DNA of 64,000 nucleotides. Origin: Nymphalis io. Its lineage: Eukaryota; Arthropoda; Insecta; Lepidoptera; Nymphalidae. The position numbers and the translations under genes are program-made. This document shows, piece by piece, positions 1 to 13,204 of this stretch. Positions within the stretch are counted from its first letter, which is position 1. Every line of letters begins with the position of its first letter. The stretch spans positions 8,003,001-8,067,000 of the forward strand of contig NC_065889.1 in the NCBI RefSeq assembly GCF_905147045.1. Reading direction: 5' to 3'. The notes beneath the pieces were generated by a model. The model ran no database searches, had not been told where the DNA came from, and saw only the letters and a program-made list of their open reading frames with translations.

Positions 1-3000
1 GATTGTTCTACTGCGCAGCCCCTAAGGTTTGTTGGATAATTTATTCTAGTGCTTCTTACTATTCTAACGAGGAAAACTGCACGTTTCCTCGTTAGAATCA
101 ATGTTAGTAGATGTACAAATTTAGAACAAGAAAAAGAGCTACTTGCCTGGTTTAGGCCGTTGTTTTCATTTAAGATTCGGGTTTTCTATCTACTGGTCAT
201 ATTGATGTTTTCATGAAGTCTTTTTGTGCTATACAACTGTTTGTGGACAATAAAGTTAAATAAATAAAAACAAAATGCTACTAATTCGTGTTATTTTATA
301 AATACTTTTGATTTGTAAAATATGTATATACGTAAAGTAACTAATTAAACTACTATTATTATTATTAATTAAGGCTGAATAAATATTGAGTTTATGTTAC
401 TTGTACTTAGAAACATTAAGAAAACAATTGCTGAATTGATTTGACAGTCGAGTTTTTTTTTTTTAAAACGTTACATTTGTGTAGGTGTTTGCGTTGGTGT
501 AGAAGTGTAGATTTTTTTTAATGATTGATATATTTATAATATCGTGGTAGATGGTATAATATTATAAAATATGAAACGTTTTCCTAGAACACGATTCATT
601 TATCTATTCCGAACCACTAAACTGTAACGTGGGTTAACATATTAAAAAAAAAACAAACGAATGTGCGACCACTTTTTTCACCTGACAACACCAAACCTTT
701 GTTTTTTATGTAGCCGTTTTGAAAATTAAATTATAGGTTATAATTTTAATATGATAGGTGTATAATATATTTTATCTCTGAATGTTTGATACGAGATGTT
801 ATCTTGTATTTTTTTTATTAGATCCGAATATTTAGTAAACAACTTGGAATGTAGTAGAGCCAATGCTTATTATATTATAAAGAAGACTTTGAGCCCAGTG
901 GTTGTAATTTGTGAATCTTAAAAGAAGATTGCGGTTTGAACTGTATTTTCATGTACTTATTTTAAGCTCCAAGCCACGTCAAAACAAAAGAAAGCACGAA
1001 ATGCAAGGGGACATTAATAGGATGCTGCTGAAGATTATACAAAACTTTGAATTGATTTTGTATTAATTAAAAAAAAAAAATAAAGAACGTTTTTTGCCCA
1101 GATAGGCTAGTAATTTTGTGAACGACCTCATTTATCCTACACAACATCAACAATTAAATTAAAGCTAAGTCAATTTTGCTAATTTCAAATAAAAAAAAAC
1201 AATATCTCTGACATCGATAATATCTAAAACTATAAAGATCGGATCTATAAAGTAATCCGCATAGTCTATGACGGTTTGCGCAATCAATGCTTTTTCAAGA
1301 CAGTGTTTTTTATAAAAACTGCGGCTGCGACAAAAGATGATGGCTATTCAAGATAAAAGGGTCATAAATAACACTAGGTTTTAGGGTTGTAAGGGGCATC
1401 CATTTTTTTAATCATTAATATTTTTATAGTCAAAATGTTTTACTGAAATAAAATGCTTCGATCTTGTGACTTTAATGTTTTTGGCTCTTTTATGTTGTAA
1501 TTAAAATAAAAAAATAACTTTTAATAAAAGTTTCGAGTACTATAATAGACATATTTTTAATTTTATTTTTTTATCAGTACCTATCATACTTTTAAAATAT
1601 AATTCTTATTTTCTCTAGATTTATATTTTATAGTTCTCAATGATGTAAATTTTAGTAGTACTTGTAGTTAAATTATTGTGAATTATTCGTAATAGCTTAT
1701 TCTCCTATCTATGGCAGATGTTTCCAATTAGCAATCGAACTATCAAGCTTTTCTCAAATGTTAGAGTTTTTGACCGACCTTTCTTGGTCGCGATGATGTA
1801 TTAGTTTCGCGTAAAAACCTGCAACAACAACAAAGCAGCATGCAGTTAATTTAATTGAGAATAATATATAACTAAAAGAATATAAACTTGAAGTTAAGGT
1901 CAAAATAATTTGGTTGTTATTTTTTCTTCTTGTTTTAGAGTTTTAAATATGTATATCATAATAACTTAAGCACAATGATGTCAAAGCTTTCACATGCTTC
2001 TTTAAAAAAAATGCCTGTATTTGTGTTGTGTGCGTTCATGACGACGAAAAACACAAATTATAAACCCTTGGATCTTATCGTGTATGTAAATCAGAACAAG
2101 CTACCATCATATCATATCTTATTTCGTTAAATATTTTTAAAACTTATGTATTTCGCCATTGATAAACATGTACCTACTTCACGATCATTTTTTTCAAATG
2201 TTAAGAGTTCATAACCGTACGAGGTCATCGTTTGAAATCTTTAATAAGATGTATATCAATTTATCACACAATACAATATTTGTACATAATATTATGTCTA
2301 TTCAATCATACAGAATAACATATTTAAACGTTACTACCGAACAAAGCAATATTAGGCATTTAAATGAGTGATATAAGTCTATTTATATCTTAGATAACAA
2401 AGATTAATATATTTTTGTTATATTTTATTTTTGTATTAACATTATTAACAGATAAAAAAGTTTCATTGTTTTAATTACAAAAAAACTTTACGACCCATTA
2501 CTGAACCTTGTACTGCAACGTTGTGGAATCGCATTGAATGACGTAACGTTCCATCCTAGTTCTACGAAGTATTCAATATTATATATATAAAACATAGTTG
2601 CAAAACTGATACTTACTTCGAACTCAAAAATATTTAACTCACTATTCAAAAATTACGTCAAAATTTGCACTGATCGATTGTGAGATAATTAACATTTTAT
2701 TTACGAATTAAACTCGTCGTCTCTGGTACCATATTCGTTATGATATGTAAGCGTAGCGTAATACAAGATATTTCTGCCCTGGCTAAGGCGGGCGTGCGTC
2801 GCTTGGCAACGCGCGGCGGGTGGGCGTGGCAATCGATACGACCCTCGCCTTCACCTCCTGACATGCCTTTTCCTTTCACTCAGCTTTCACCTGAAACATA
2901 CTGCCGGCAGATAATTGCGAAATTCGCGAATAGGTAAACAAATAAACGAAACATTGGAATCGACTTAAGTGTCATTGACCTCGTTTTAATAGTTTATATA

Positions 3001-3269
3001 ATCTTAATATAATCTTGGTTTAATATAAAGAAAATATTGTTAGCGTGTTTAAGTTATATTACTTATATATTTTAAAAGAAAGTTATCACATATAATTAGT
3101 TACTTTGTAATAGAGGACTTTTTTACTTCAATTTTCCACTCGACACGTTAATAGTCCGGTTTTTCCTAGCCCGGTTTTAATTGATGTAGTCTTAAAACTA
3201 AAATCACATAGTAATATTTTTTTTACGCCTGTTTTATTATTATTAAATAATTATATATTTGTAGTAAAA
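1..3269. other. AT-rich intergenic DNA
   Basis: No coding sequence recognised. Holds the inverted repeat at 61-98 and a GC-rich patch at 2765-2870 (GGCGTGCGTCGCTTGG, CGCGCGGCGGGTGGGCGTGG) of unknown role. Short frames at 2159, 2697 and 2740 lack any domain. Confidence 0.6.
61..98. repeat. Perfect inverted repeat, 15-bp arms, 8-nt loop
   Basis: ATTCTAACGAGGAAA (61-75) and TTTCCTCGTTAGAAT (84-98) are exact complements around loop ACTGCACG. The short size and lack of mismatches do not look like a typical microRNA precursor. No gene is seen next to it, but the window starts here. Confidence 0.9.
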
Positions 3270-3574
3270 GCCGAGATGGCCTAGTGGTAAGAACGCGTGA
3301 ATTTTAACCGATGATCGTGGGTTCAAACCTGGGCAAGCACCACTGAATTTTCATGTGCTTAATTTGTGTTTATAATTCATCTCGTGCTTAACGGTGAAGG
3401 AAAACATCGTGAGGGAACCTGCATGTGTCTAATTTCATTGAAATTCTGCCACATGTGTATTCTACCAACCCGCATTAGAGCAGCGTGGTGGAATAAGCTC
3501 CAAACCTTCTCCTCAAAAGGGAGAGGAGGCCTTAGCTCAGCAGTGGGACATTAACAGGCTGTTACTGTTACTGT
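3270..3574 (+). repeat. tRNA-derived SINE, family A, full length
   Basis: Begins GCCGAGATGGCCTAGTGG, with an A-box-like head and a B box GGGTTCAAACC. The body holds GGTGAAGGAAAACATCGTGAG, TTCTGCCACATGTGTATT, CCAACCCGCATTAGAGCAGC and GGCCTTAGC, and it ends with TTACTG repeats. Further copies of the same family are at 6726-7022, 11694-11880, 38152-38441, 20941-21190 and 56541-56660. The tRNA-like head would give a pol III promoter; the element has no coding capacity. Confidence 0.88.
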
Positions 3575-3859
3575 ATATTTGTAGTGTAGCTAAAACAGAA
3601 TATTTTGATATTTCGAGTCCATCTTAACATTGATTTACTATCAATAGAGTTACTAGTAAAATCAACACAAAGACAAACAACAAAAGCTACATTATATAAT
3701 CTTGTTTTATAATCTTTAAGTTTTTATCTGTTATATATTATATTGATTATTATACATAAATTAGCTTTTTAATTAAAAAATCATGTTACTATTAAAATAA
3801 GATTAGTTTGATAAATAGATTTCTACATATTATAGTGCTTATTCCACTTATTTATTTGT

Positions 3860-4056
3860 AATCTAGTGATCTTGTTTGCACCCGCGGGTTTGTTTGCGCG
3901 TGAGCAGGGGGGAGGAATGTACCTATGTTCTTTTCTGAACCCCTGATAACGTGTAAAAATGTAAAATTTCATGGCTATCGGTTAAGTAGTTAAGACTGGA
4001 AAGCGTAACAAAACACAAATAAACTCACCATCGTACTTATAATATTAGTAAGGATA
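3860..4056 (+). repeat. Probable interspersed repeat 3' end
   Basis: A GC-rich start (CACCCGCGGGTTTG), then CTATCGGTTAAGTAGTTAAGACTGG and a tail ATAAACTCACCATCGTACTTATAATATTAGTAAGGAT. The tail resembles one seen on many lepidopteran interspersed repeats, from memory; I see no second copy here. Confidence 0.3.
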
Positions 4057-4291
4057 CCAGCTTAATGTACGAGTACCACTGCTGGGTAATTTTATCGTAC
4101 ATTCTACCGCCAAGCACCTAATATGCATTTAAAGGTAGCTTGTGTAAGCACAAGGGACATAACACCTTAGTTTCCAAGGTCGATGGCGCATGTTAAGGAA
4201 TTGTTAATATTTCTTGTGACGCCAATGTCTATGGGCAGTGATGAGTATTTAGCACTAGGTGACCAATTTGGCTGGCTCCATCTACCAATAC
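4057..4291 (+). repeat. Probable old SINE family B relative
   Basis: Similarity to family B is clear only in the second half: AAGCACAAGGGACATAACACC, TTAGTTTCCAAGGTCGATGGCGC and GCCAATGTCTATGGGCAGTG. The first half is diverged (ATTCTACCGCCAAGCACC). Confidence 0.5.
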
Positions 4292-6725
4292 ATGTAATAT
4301 AAAAGAAAAAAAAATATAATTATTAAATAATTTTATCAATACAACGAACATGTTGAAGTGCGTTTGCTTCGATGTTTGTTAGCTTCAATGTTTCCTATAA
4401 TCAAAGCTTGAATTTAGGATAAAAACTTAAATGAAAAATATAAAGGAACACAAAGACAACGCCACACGGTTCTACAAAGCAACTCTTGAACTGAATAGTT
4501 TTAAATTAAAAAAAAATATTGACAGGTCTTGGTACTCGACAATTTAATTTTGATTACTGCAATTTGTGATCGGTTCGGTCTTAAGCTTTGCTGTCAAAAA
4601 GAAATTGCGTTTCCTCATTTTTGCGGGGTGTCAACGGCAGAACTGATACAGTAGCCACGATTAGTGTACAAAGGTCGCTGTCGAGTGCAGCGAGGGCTGG
4701 GGGCGCGATTATGAGCTGTCACTGGCAGGGCGTACCTGCGACTAATTCAGACGTCTACCTCGTGTACCTCATGTGGAAGATATGGATTTCATAACCGTTT
4801 GTGTATTCTGTGCACGTATCGAATTTCATAATCGTTTATTTATGTTTGTGGATATTGCAACTGTATTATATAATTGAAAAACAATACCTTCAAAACCACT
4901 CTCTATAGCGGCCATCTTAATATTCTCTGCGTAAAAATAATAATATATTTTTGTTTTAAATGTTAACAGAAATCAAAGAAACAGATGTATGTTTAAGCTT
5001 GAAAGTTCGATTTATTATTATGGGTACAGTTCTAATTTTTTGTCTATGTTCGGAATGTTCTAGATGAAAAAAGTAACCTCCACAGACAAGTATTAATTAC
5101 CTGTTGTTCGGTTCGATCGTTATGTAAACAAACACTATCAAGTTTGTTTATTTAGTATGGATGGGCCGTGCCGTCTCGTCTTCTAATTAAAACTAATCGC
5201 CTTATTCAGGCCCATAATAGTCCTTCCCGATTTTCGACCCCGAGTGACGCTCCATCCATCCCGAAAATATATGAACCATAAAACCGCAATTACATTTTAT
5301 AAACACTGCATTTATAACTACTTTATGATTGTATTATTTATTTTATGTAATATATTATGTTGTTGGAGACTAATTTTTTTTTCTAAACCGTATAATGCTT
5401 TCAAATATTTAAAATTTCTGGCAGAGTACACTCCATTAATTTATAGTATTGGGATTCGTCGGAAAATTATGGAGATGGCTTTTGTTTCTTATTTGTAACA
5501 ATAGTTTTTATTATATTATGTAATATTTATAAAAACTTTTTAAAATAGTCTTGTTTTTGCGGAAATTAATTTTGTCGCTTATATTATCATTAAAATCATA
5601 ACCGATTAAAATTTGTTAATATTTAGTATGAAAATTAAAAGAAGGTATGTTATATAGCAACGTTCTACGTTAATATGTAATAATTTTTTTCAAACAAAAA
5701 CATCGATTTACAAAAATAATATAAATATTGACTTAAAATAATAACATACAGCAACTGTTTATATCTTAAAAATATAATATGTGATCAGATAAAACAAAGT
5801 CCGTTTCCATGCTAGGCATTATCAGGCCCGAAGGGACGCAGGCTCGCCCGTCGCCGCGGAGCGCGAGCGGGACGCGCGTACTAAATTTAAATATTTTAAT
5901 CCTTAATTTAAATTTTTGACATTTTTATTTTATGTTGGTATTCGTGTAGTTTCATTTTTGATGTTATTTGTCATATTCAAGCGGCGGCGCAAGGCGTCAC
6001 TGGCGCCTCGCTGCATTTGTTTATACTAAGTGAACTGTCACACATACATATACCTTGAATTAAGTATATTAGATTCATTAAAAATATAGTATTCTTAACG
6101 TCGTAAAAATTACATTCAAACTGTATTTTTTATTTTTTATTATTAAATTTTGTAACGTAATGGCTGTTTTTTTTTATGTATCAAGTAAAGAAGTATTATA
6201 AAAAATACCTATCATGCATTGTAGGTACGATTTGCGATTTAATTTTTTACCTTAACCATTAATATATTATGTCATAAATTCTTATATACTATTCTTTTAT
6301 AAAATTATAAATATTAAAAATAATTAATCGTTACCTAATATTAATCTATATCTATTTTGTTCTATTTACCTACAATAAAGTACAATTACATTAATACAAG
6401 TAGAATTAAATTTTTCCACAAACAAATAAAATGTCATCATATTTTTTTTTTATAAAAAACCTTCACTAATTTTTATTTAAACTTGATTTTAAGGGCTTTC
6501 ACGTAGAGCCGTGGGCGCAGGTTATGGTAAGTCTTAAAAAATATACAGATTAAATACGAGATAAAATCTATATCATCAGATTGTTATTCAAGGAGTCATT
6601 AAATTTTATTACCATAAGCTTTACGATTAGATAACATTAATAATGATTAATTATACGTTTCTAACATTTAATATCATAATAATAATTTTATTTTAATCAC
6701 TTTTGTAGTTTGAGTATTCACATCG
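4292..6725. other. Intergenic DNA
   Basis: Mostly AT-rich. GC-richer islands lie at 4610-4790, 5160-5265 and 5820-6020 (the last with CCCGTCGCCGCGGAGCGCG and GGCGGCGCAAGGCGTCACTGG). These could be regulatory DNA. No gene recognised. Confidence 0.5.
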
Positions 6726-7022
6726 TAACAGCCTGTGAATGTCCCACTGCTGGGCTAAGGCCTCTTCTCCCTTTTTGAGGAGAAGGTTTGGAGCTAATTC
6801 CACCACGCTGCTCCAATGCGGGTTGGTGGAATACACATGTGGCAGAATTTCAGTGAATTTAGAAACATGCTGGTTTCCTTACGATGTTTTCCTTCACCGT
6901 AAAGCACGAGATGAATTATAATCACAGATTAAGCACATGAAAATTCAGTGGTGCTTGCCTGGATTTGAACCCACGATCATTGGTTAAGATTCACGCGTTC
7001 TTACCACTGGGACATCTCGGCT
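6726..7022 (-). repeat. SINE family A, full length
   Basis: Reverse-oriented copy of the element at 3270-3574. It reads from TAACAGCCTGTGAATGTCCC (3' end) to GACATCTCGGCT (tRNA-like head). The body is intact with scattered substitutions. Confidence 0.88.
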
Positions 7023-7697
7023 CTTTGAGTATATGTATATGTTTTTGAGTTTATATATAAATTGTCAAATGAATATTTTAACAAGAAATAATTAAATACT
7101 ATCAGATATTGATACGATTTTTTGATTGATTGTTACTAAGGAATTTGTAATTATATTTTTTATCATTGAATATGTTTGCATATCGATAAACAGGTAGGTA
7201 AACAACACGAGTGTATGTATGATTTGTATCGAATGTATTATTTTTTTTGTAGATAATTTATTACAAATAAATAAAAGAACTTATTTACCACAAGTATTAT
7301 GTATATATTCTTTATAATAAACCACCACTGTCATTGCCATTAAATTATTTATTTATATTATAAGTATTTTTTAAATGATGGCTGTAACATCGGGATGTAA
7401 TTTTATTTTAAATCAATTCGGCCTTATGTTAATTCTTTTTTGTGATGACTTTTTCTCGAGGAACATCGGATTTATTTATATATGATTAAGGATATAAAAC
7501 TTTGTGGACATTGTTTTGTCAATAGTACTTTTTATATAAAGAAAGATATTGCAGACAAATATCATAAAACCAGACTATATTATATTTATTTAAAATACAA
7601 ATTTTACAATACAGTATATTATTCTTAATTTGGATGAGCTACTGATCTCCTAGCGAGATTGCTGTGTGCCCTGTTGAGAAACAATTTGCCTCCCTCG
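7023..7697. other. AT-rich intergenic DNA
   Basis: I see nothing recognisable here: no open frame with a domain and no repeat shared with the rest of the window. Confidence 0.6.
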
Positions 7698-7938
7698 TTT
7701 TTTTATAGAATAGGAAGGCGACCATATGGGCCACCTGATAGTAAGTGGTCAAAAACGCCCTTAGACATTGGCATTCTAAAAAATGTCAACCATCGCATAC
7801 ATAGCCAATGCGCCACCAACCTTGGGAATTAAGATTTTATGACCCTTGTGCCTGTAATTACACTGGCTCACTCACCCTTCCAACGGAGTGGGTGGTACCT
7901 ACCCAGGCGAGCTTGCACAAAGCCCTACCACCAGTATA
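7698..7938 (-). repeat. SINE family B
   Basis: Reverse copy from TTTTTTTATAGAATAGGAAGG to GCTTGCACAAAGCCCTACCACCAGTA. About 50 bp carrying the ATTCTACCGC-to-TTGTTGTGTTCC segment are missing. Confidence 0.83.
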
Positions 7939-9981
7939 GGATAGTATCTTTATTGACATACATATAAGCTTTGTCATCATCAAATAACAGATGAACGTAT
8001 ATATTTCTGATATCATATCTCGTACTATATAGTTTTCATATAAAATATTGCGATGGTCACATAAAAAGTAAAAACTAAATTTGAAAATTAAACTAATCAA
8101 ATTATATAGTATATACATTTTTTCTTAAAATATAAATTATAACAAATTTACATTAAAACTTCTTGCTTCAGCTAGCACAAAGAAAATTTAAAGAAGAAAG
8201 ATAAATTGAATTCTCTTAATAGCTCAGCAAAAAAAAGTTAAAATATTGTAACTTAAATATTAAAATCATAATTTTGAATATATAAGCTTAAATTATTTAT
8301 GGTTATTAAAATAAAAACGGACCCCACAAATATATATTGGTACAGCGGCCAAGACTATGTGCAGATACAGATTATCTACACTACCGCTTGACAATAGATT
8401 ATGCTTTTTATCCCATAAAATAAAAGAGATAGAAATTCAAGCATCATAAATCTCTTATACATGCTTGGCTCCATATTTATTAAGAGAAACTGATCTTGTC
8501 ATTGTGTTTTTTTTTTAATTTACAAAACTAAGCACAGACAGCAGGTGAATTGAACATGAATATACCTAATTATAATGTGAGCGTACTGAAAATCAGTGAA
8601 AGTAATAACAAAACCATTAATTACGATAGGTAATTAGATACATGGGGTAGGTAAGTACATATGAATACACACCTGCTGGCTGACAAACAAATTTCCTTAT
8701 CAAGAAATATATTTATCATTACTAATTAATAATGAGTGTTCTTTTGCAAACAAAATTTCACTTATATTCGAATGCTCACCATAACTGTTTATACCTTGAG
8801 AAAGGTTTTTTATTTGACAGCTTAGCGTATTTTTAGTATACGTAATTTGTTGTTTTTTAAAAGTATATATATAGTATTTTTTATTACGAATCATAAATTC
8901 TTGAAATTGAAATAAATATTTTTGTAATAGTATAAACTGTAATACTGTTTCTACGTATTCTATCGCATCGTTCATCCGAATAAGCTGAATCCTTGGTGTA
9001 CAGGATTTTGTTGATACGTGAAGTTCACTGTCATAGTACCGTCAACATAATATTCCATATCCACGCTTCTTGTAGCAGATAATTGTACGTTTCCTATGCA
9101 CTTGCGCATCTTTTATCGCATAATAAGAAGCGCGCGTAATTAGAAGACGTTCGGTGAAAGAATTTTGCAAACCATCGATTTTATGGGACATTTCTAAACT
9201 TCAACAAGTCATTCTTTCAAGCAAAACTACACAAATTAATGGGTCATACATACATTTTCGAGAATCGATAAACGTGACGCGTCCGAGCTATTTGAACTAC
9301 AGACATTACAAATACTACTTTTTTATTACGAAAAGGCTATTTTAAGTTTAATTTAATTTTAAATTAACGGTCCTTAATACAGTAACCACATAACTACGCA
9401 GCTTGTATGGTTACCTAACATTCGTTCAATTTTGTATATTTTTATGCAAACATCTTCATATTTTATTAGTCGTACCTTCTTGGCGGAGTGGTCGTGATTA
9501 TGAATTATGTCACCACATAATTCATAATCACGACCACTGGGTGGGTTCGTTGCAGCTTTCTCGAAACTCCTCTCTATCCTCTCTATCCGTGGCTCTACGT
9601 GTACTTACATAAATTAATAAAATTAATAATATAATATAATAATATAAAATAATCAGTTTTTTGAATGAAATGTAAAATAATTTCTGAATTTCATTAAACA
9701 CTGTGACATTTCAGTCACATGACATCAATACTTAAGAATACGAATACCAGACATGCTTAAACATAATTAAAAAACAAAAACAATTATTCTATATGATCTA
9801 TAAAATATATCCAATATAGTCTAATACACATTCGATATGATATAATCAAGAAACGTAACATATAAAAGCGTTTGGTTTATTTGAATATGTAAAAGAGAAA
9901 GTAGCTTATAACAAAATACAGTTAAAAAAATTGAAGATGTCCCGCAATAATGTTATTTTGTATTTTGACTCGTCATGATAA
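7939..9981. other. Intergenic DNA before the tRNA gene
   Basis: AT-rich, with the perfect inverted repeat at 9487-9538. Frames at 8700-8975 and 9403-9612 have no domain, and the second runs through the inverted repeat. Confidence 0.6.
9487..9538. repeat. Perfect inverted repeat, 24-bp arms, 4-nt loop
   Basis: The arm 9487-9510 (AGTGGTCGTGATTATGAATT...) is the exact reverse complement of 9515-9538, with loop CACC. It lies in otherwise unremarkable intergenic DNA about 450 bp before the tRNA-Ser gene. It could extrude as a hairpin. Confidence 0.93.
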
Positions 9982-10063
9982 GACGAGGTGGCCGAGTGGT
10001 TAAGGCGTTGGACTGCTAATCCAATGTGCTCTGCACGCGTGGGTTCGAATCCCATCCTCGTCG
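9982..10063 (+). tRNA. tRNA-Ser (anticodon GCU)
   Basis: An 82-nt type II tRNA gene. The acceptor stem GACGAGG (9982-9988) pairs perfectly with CCTCGTC (10056-10062), followed by discriminator G at 10063. The A box (TGGCCGAGTGG) and B box (GGTTCGAATCC) are intact. The anticodon arm is TTGGA-CTGCTAA-TCCAA with GCT at 10015-10017, which decodes AGC/AGU serine codons. The long variable arm GTGC-TCT-GCAC is diagnostic of tRNA-Ser. There is no intron. A T4 run just downstream (within TTGTTTTGG, about 10067) can serve as the pol III terminator. It agrees with insect tRNA-Ser(GCU) as I remember it, with no visible decay, so it is probably functional. It stands alone, with no second tRNA gene found in the window. 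Confidence 0.97.
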
Positions 10064-11693
10064 ACTTGTTTTGGTTAAGAGTTTTTATTTTCTAAGTATT
10101 ATAGTATATTTTTTATAGTTTGTTTTTTTTAATTAAATTATATATGCATAAAATAAAAAAATATATTTGAGCAATTTATAACTTTAATTTCATTCAATAT
10201 TATATGCGTTTGAATGTAGTAAATCATTGCACGATCATTAAATCATTTTCCATTCTATTTGAACTTGGTTAAACCAGTGTTTACATTGAGGGGATCCTCC
10301 CCCTATACCTAAAATGATCTAAGGCGTAAACAGTATTTACGCATGGAGTTGTTTAAAATAAAATGTAAAAGAACTACCTAGTTAAGAAAATTACATAATA
10401 ATAAACAAATTTTATATTATTATTTTTATAGACATTTTTATTAAATTAATAATTATTATTAGATTTTAGTTATACCACATAGGTATATTAGATGCCGCGG
10501 TATGTTGCCTGTTTATTTAAAAAAAAAAAAAATTTATATCTGAAATATATCTTTTCAAATGATCTATTCTTAACTTCTTAAATGATTTTATTAATATTTA
10601 ATAGAATATTTTTATACAAATCATTACTATAGCGTATGTTGTTTGTTGAGCAAAAATAACGATGATATTCAGGATCGATTGACTCTTGATTTTAGTCAAA
10701 CGTGTATATATCCGACGTATAAGAATAGGTGATTATTTTCAATATATTTGTTTAAGAAAATGATAAACATAGAATTGATACAGTATGGAAATATTCCCTA
10801 AGATAAGCAGATTTAGTACATAAAAAAAAACAATATTTTTTTAACGAGAATCTTAATTTTATATACATATAAGTTGAATGTACAATTAAATTACATGGAA
10901 AGATTAAAAATAGTGTCCGAATTTATTCAAATAATTATTTTGGCTGTTTAATCTCTCTAATTGTATGATAATTTAATTATTTAATGGCACGAGAGGCTGA
11001 AACTGCTATAATGTAACCGGTTATGGTTATAAACTATTAAATTAAAGCTATTTAAATTAAAATTCTAAACGTAATTGTTAGTATTGTGACTATCAATCCA
11101 TATTCGTGTATCGTCCCTTACGAATAAACAACATAACTAGTCTATTTTTATTACTTCTACACTAACCGATAAGGGAATATGTTTCTTTTTCTCTTTTCTA
11201 TTTAATTTTAACTGTTTTATTCGTCAATATTCTTAGAAATGTGACAAATATATTATGCAGCCACGGCAGCTGGAGCCTGTATATGTTATGTTAGTAAAAA
11301 CTGGTTAACTTATAATAGATAGATCTATTGTGTTTTTATTGATTTTTATCTTGAACGTTGTTTAATAATTAAGGTTACAATCATATTTATTAGTTAACGG
11401 ATAGTTTACGTAATTTTTTTTTTACATTTGACAAATTCTTAAATATTATTTATTAAGCTTATACTAGAAGTATGATCATCAGCGATAGAGTTGTTAATAT
11501 TCGTTTATTTTGATTATTGTATAACATAAAAATAACTACTTATAATTAGTGAAAAATAGTACATTTACGATTATTAATAATTTTCTTACCTATATTGGGT
11601 ATATTATTTTCGGTACACCGTACAATCAACATTTCGTAGTGGTCAGTTATGTATTTTTATATCTCTATATTTAACACCAAATCATACTAAAAT
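10064..11693. other. AT-rich intergenic DNA after the tRNA gene
   Basis: Apart from the T-run terminator directly after the tRNA I see nothing recognisable. Confidence 0.6.
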
Positions 11694-11880
11694 GCCGAGA
11701 TGGCCCAGTGGTAAGAACGCGTCATCTTAATCGATGATCGTGGGTTCAAACCCGGGCAAGCACTACTGAATTTTGTGCGAACGCATTGGAACAGCGTGGT
11801 GGAATAAGCTCCGAAACTTCCTCAAAAAGGGAGAGGAGGCCCAGCAGTGGGACATTCACAGGCTTTTATTGTGTACTGTA
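11694..11880 (+). repeat. SINE family A with internal deletion
   Basis: It has the complete tRNA-like head (GCCGAGATGGCCCAGTGG, GGGTTCAAACC) and complete 3' part (GGAACAGCGTGGTGGAATAAG to the tail), but about 110 bp of the middle are missing between ACTACTGAATTTT and GCATTGGAAC. Confidence 0.85.
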
Positions 11881-12931
11881 TACACAAGTGAGTATACTCA
11901 ATTATTATTAAGATAAGAATACAATTGAACACATTCAACAAATCACAAGTATAAATAATTAATTAATTTAATTTTTCTGTCCACTTGTCCGCGTGTCTTT
12001 TTTTTAACGCTGTTGTCGGGTTTAATGTGTCTCCTAATTATATATTATTCACATTCTACAGACTTTTGAGACCGTGCCTTCTTCAGTTTCCTTTTTGTAT
12101 TATGTATATATATTGCTCTTTTTTGGCATATAACATTTTTATTGTATATATATAAATGTATACAGACATACTACTTAACATCCGCGGTTTTCCTACGTTT
12201 TAGAAGAAGTAACAAAGGCTATATTTTACATTAAAAAAAATTAGAGATCGAAAATTGCAATAATGTAACCCAAGGTATCAATTTTTTCCCATAAAAGTCA
12301 TCATTGGCGTAAAGAAGATAATAGTTCAACGGACGAAGTCAGGGTGAGCCGCTAGTTAGGTATAAAAATATAAAATCTTTATATCCTACCGTAATAGTGG
12401 TAGCCTTACTGTAATAAGTAAATCTTTTAACACAACAATTAAAAATAACTTCGTTCGTAATGTTTCGTAAAAAGTGTGAAATATAAATTTCGTTTCATAT
12501 ATTCGAATAAATATGCAGTCACAAATATAGCTGCGTTTTTGAGGAGGAAGCTGCAGTTGCCAGCTGGAAGCACCGTGCTTCCTGCACACTCACGCCTGAA
12601 AGGCTCACGTTGTCAATGGCGGAATTGAAAATTAAAACTGTGAATGTTTTCAATGATTACCCACGAACCATTACCACTTGTGAATATTAAACAAACTTAA
12701 AAATAATAGATGAAGTTGTAAGTTTTATAAAATGTCTTAATATTAATATTTTCTATATTTGAATATTGTTTTTTTTTAACCATTATTTTAGTTTATTTAT
12801 TCCAGTTTATTTCGGAAAGGACTGTTGATGATGTTAAGAGGTAACCTTAGTCCATAGACATTAGAAATGCAAGAAGTATAAACCTTCTGACTTCTCACAT
12901 CATCAATACTTCGCCAATTATGGGATGTAAG
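11881..12931. other. Intergenic DNA
   Basis: No gene recognised. The frame at 12386-12589 has no domain and ordinary base composition. Confidence 0.55.
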
Positions 12932-13146
12932 ATTTTTTTTTATGAAATAGGTAGGCGGGACGAATGGACGGGCAAATGTGCTACCTGATTGTAAGTGTTC
13001 ACCACTACCCATAAACATTGGAACTGTAGAACATTGACAATTATTTATATTGCCAATGCGCCATCAACTAATATGTAATATCACTTGTGCTTGTAATAAT
13101 TCTGATTGACTTACTTACTCTTTAAGCTGGAACAGCAACAATATAT
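12932..13146 (-). repeat. SINE family B, diverged, truncated
   Basis: Reverse copy with TTTATGAAATAGGTAGGCGGG, CTACCTGATTGTAAGTG, CCAATGCGCCATCAAC and TTGTGCTTGTAATAATTCTG. The tRNA-like head is missing. Confidence 0.7.
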
Positions 13147-13204
13147 TGTAATTTGACGGTAGAACAACTAATGAGTGAATGCTACCCACACAGAATTACC
13201 ACAA

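Noticed and set aside
61..98. Hairpin as a microRNA precursor
   Set aside because: The arms are only 15 bp and perfectly paired, too short for a typical animal precursor.
3270..3345. tRNA-like sequence at the head of SINE A copies
   Set aside because: The acceptor stem does not close and the sequence continues into the SINE body, so it is not a functional tRNA.
9403..9612. 69-codon frame near the tRNA
   Set aside because: It reads through the perfect inverted repeat and has no domain.
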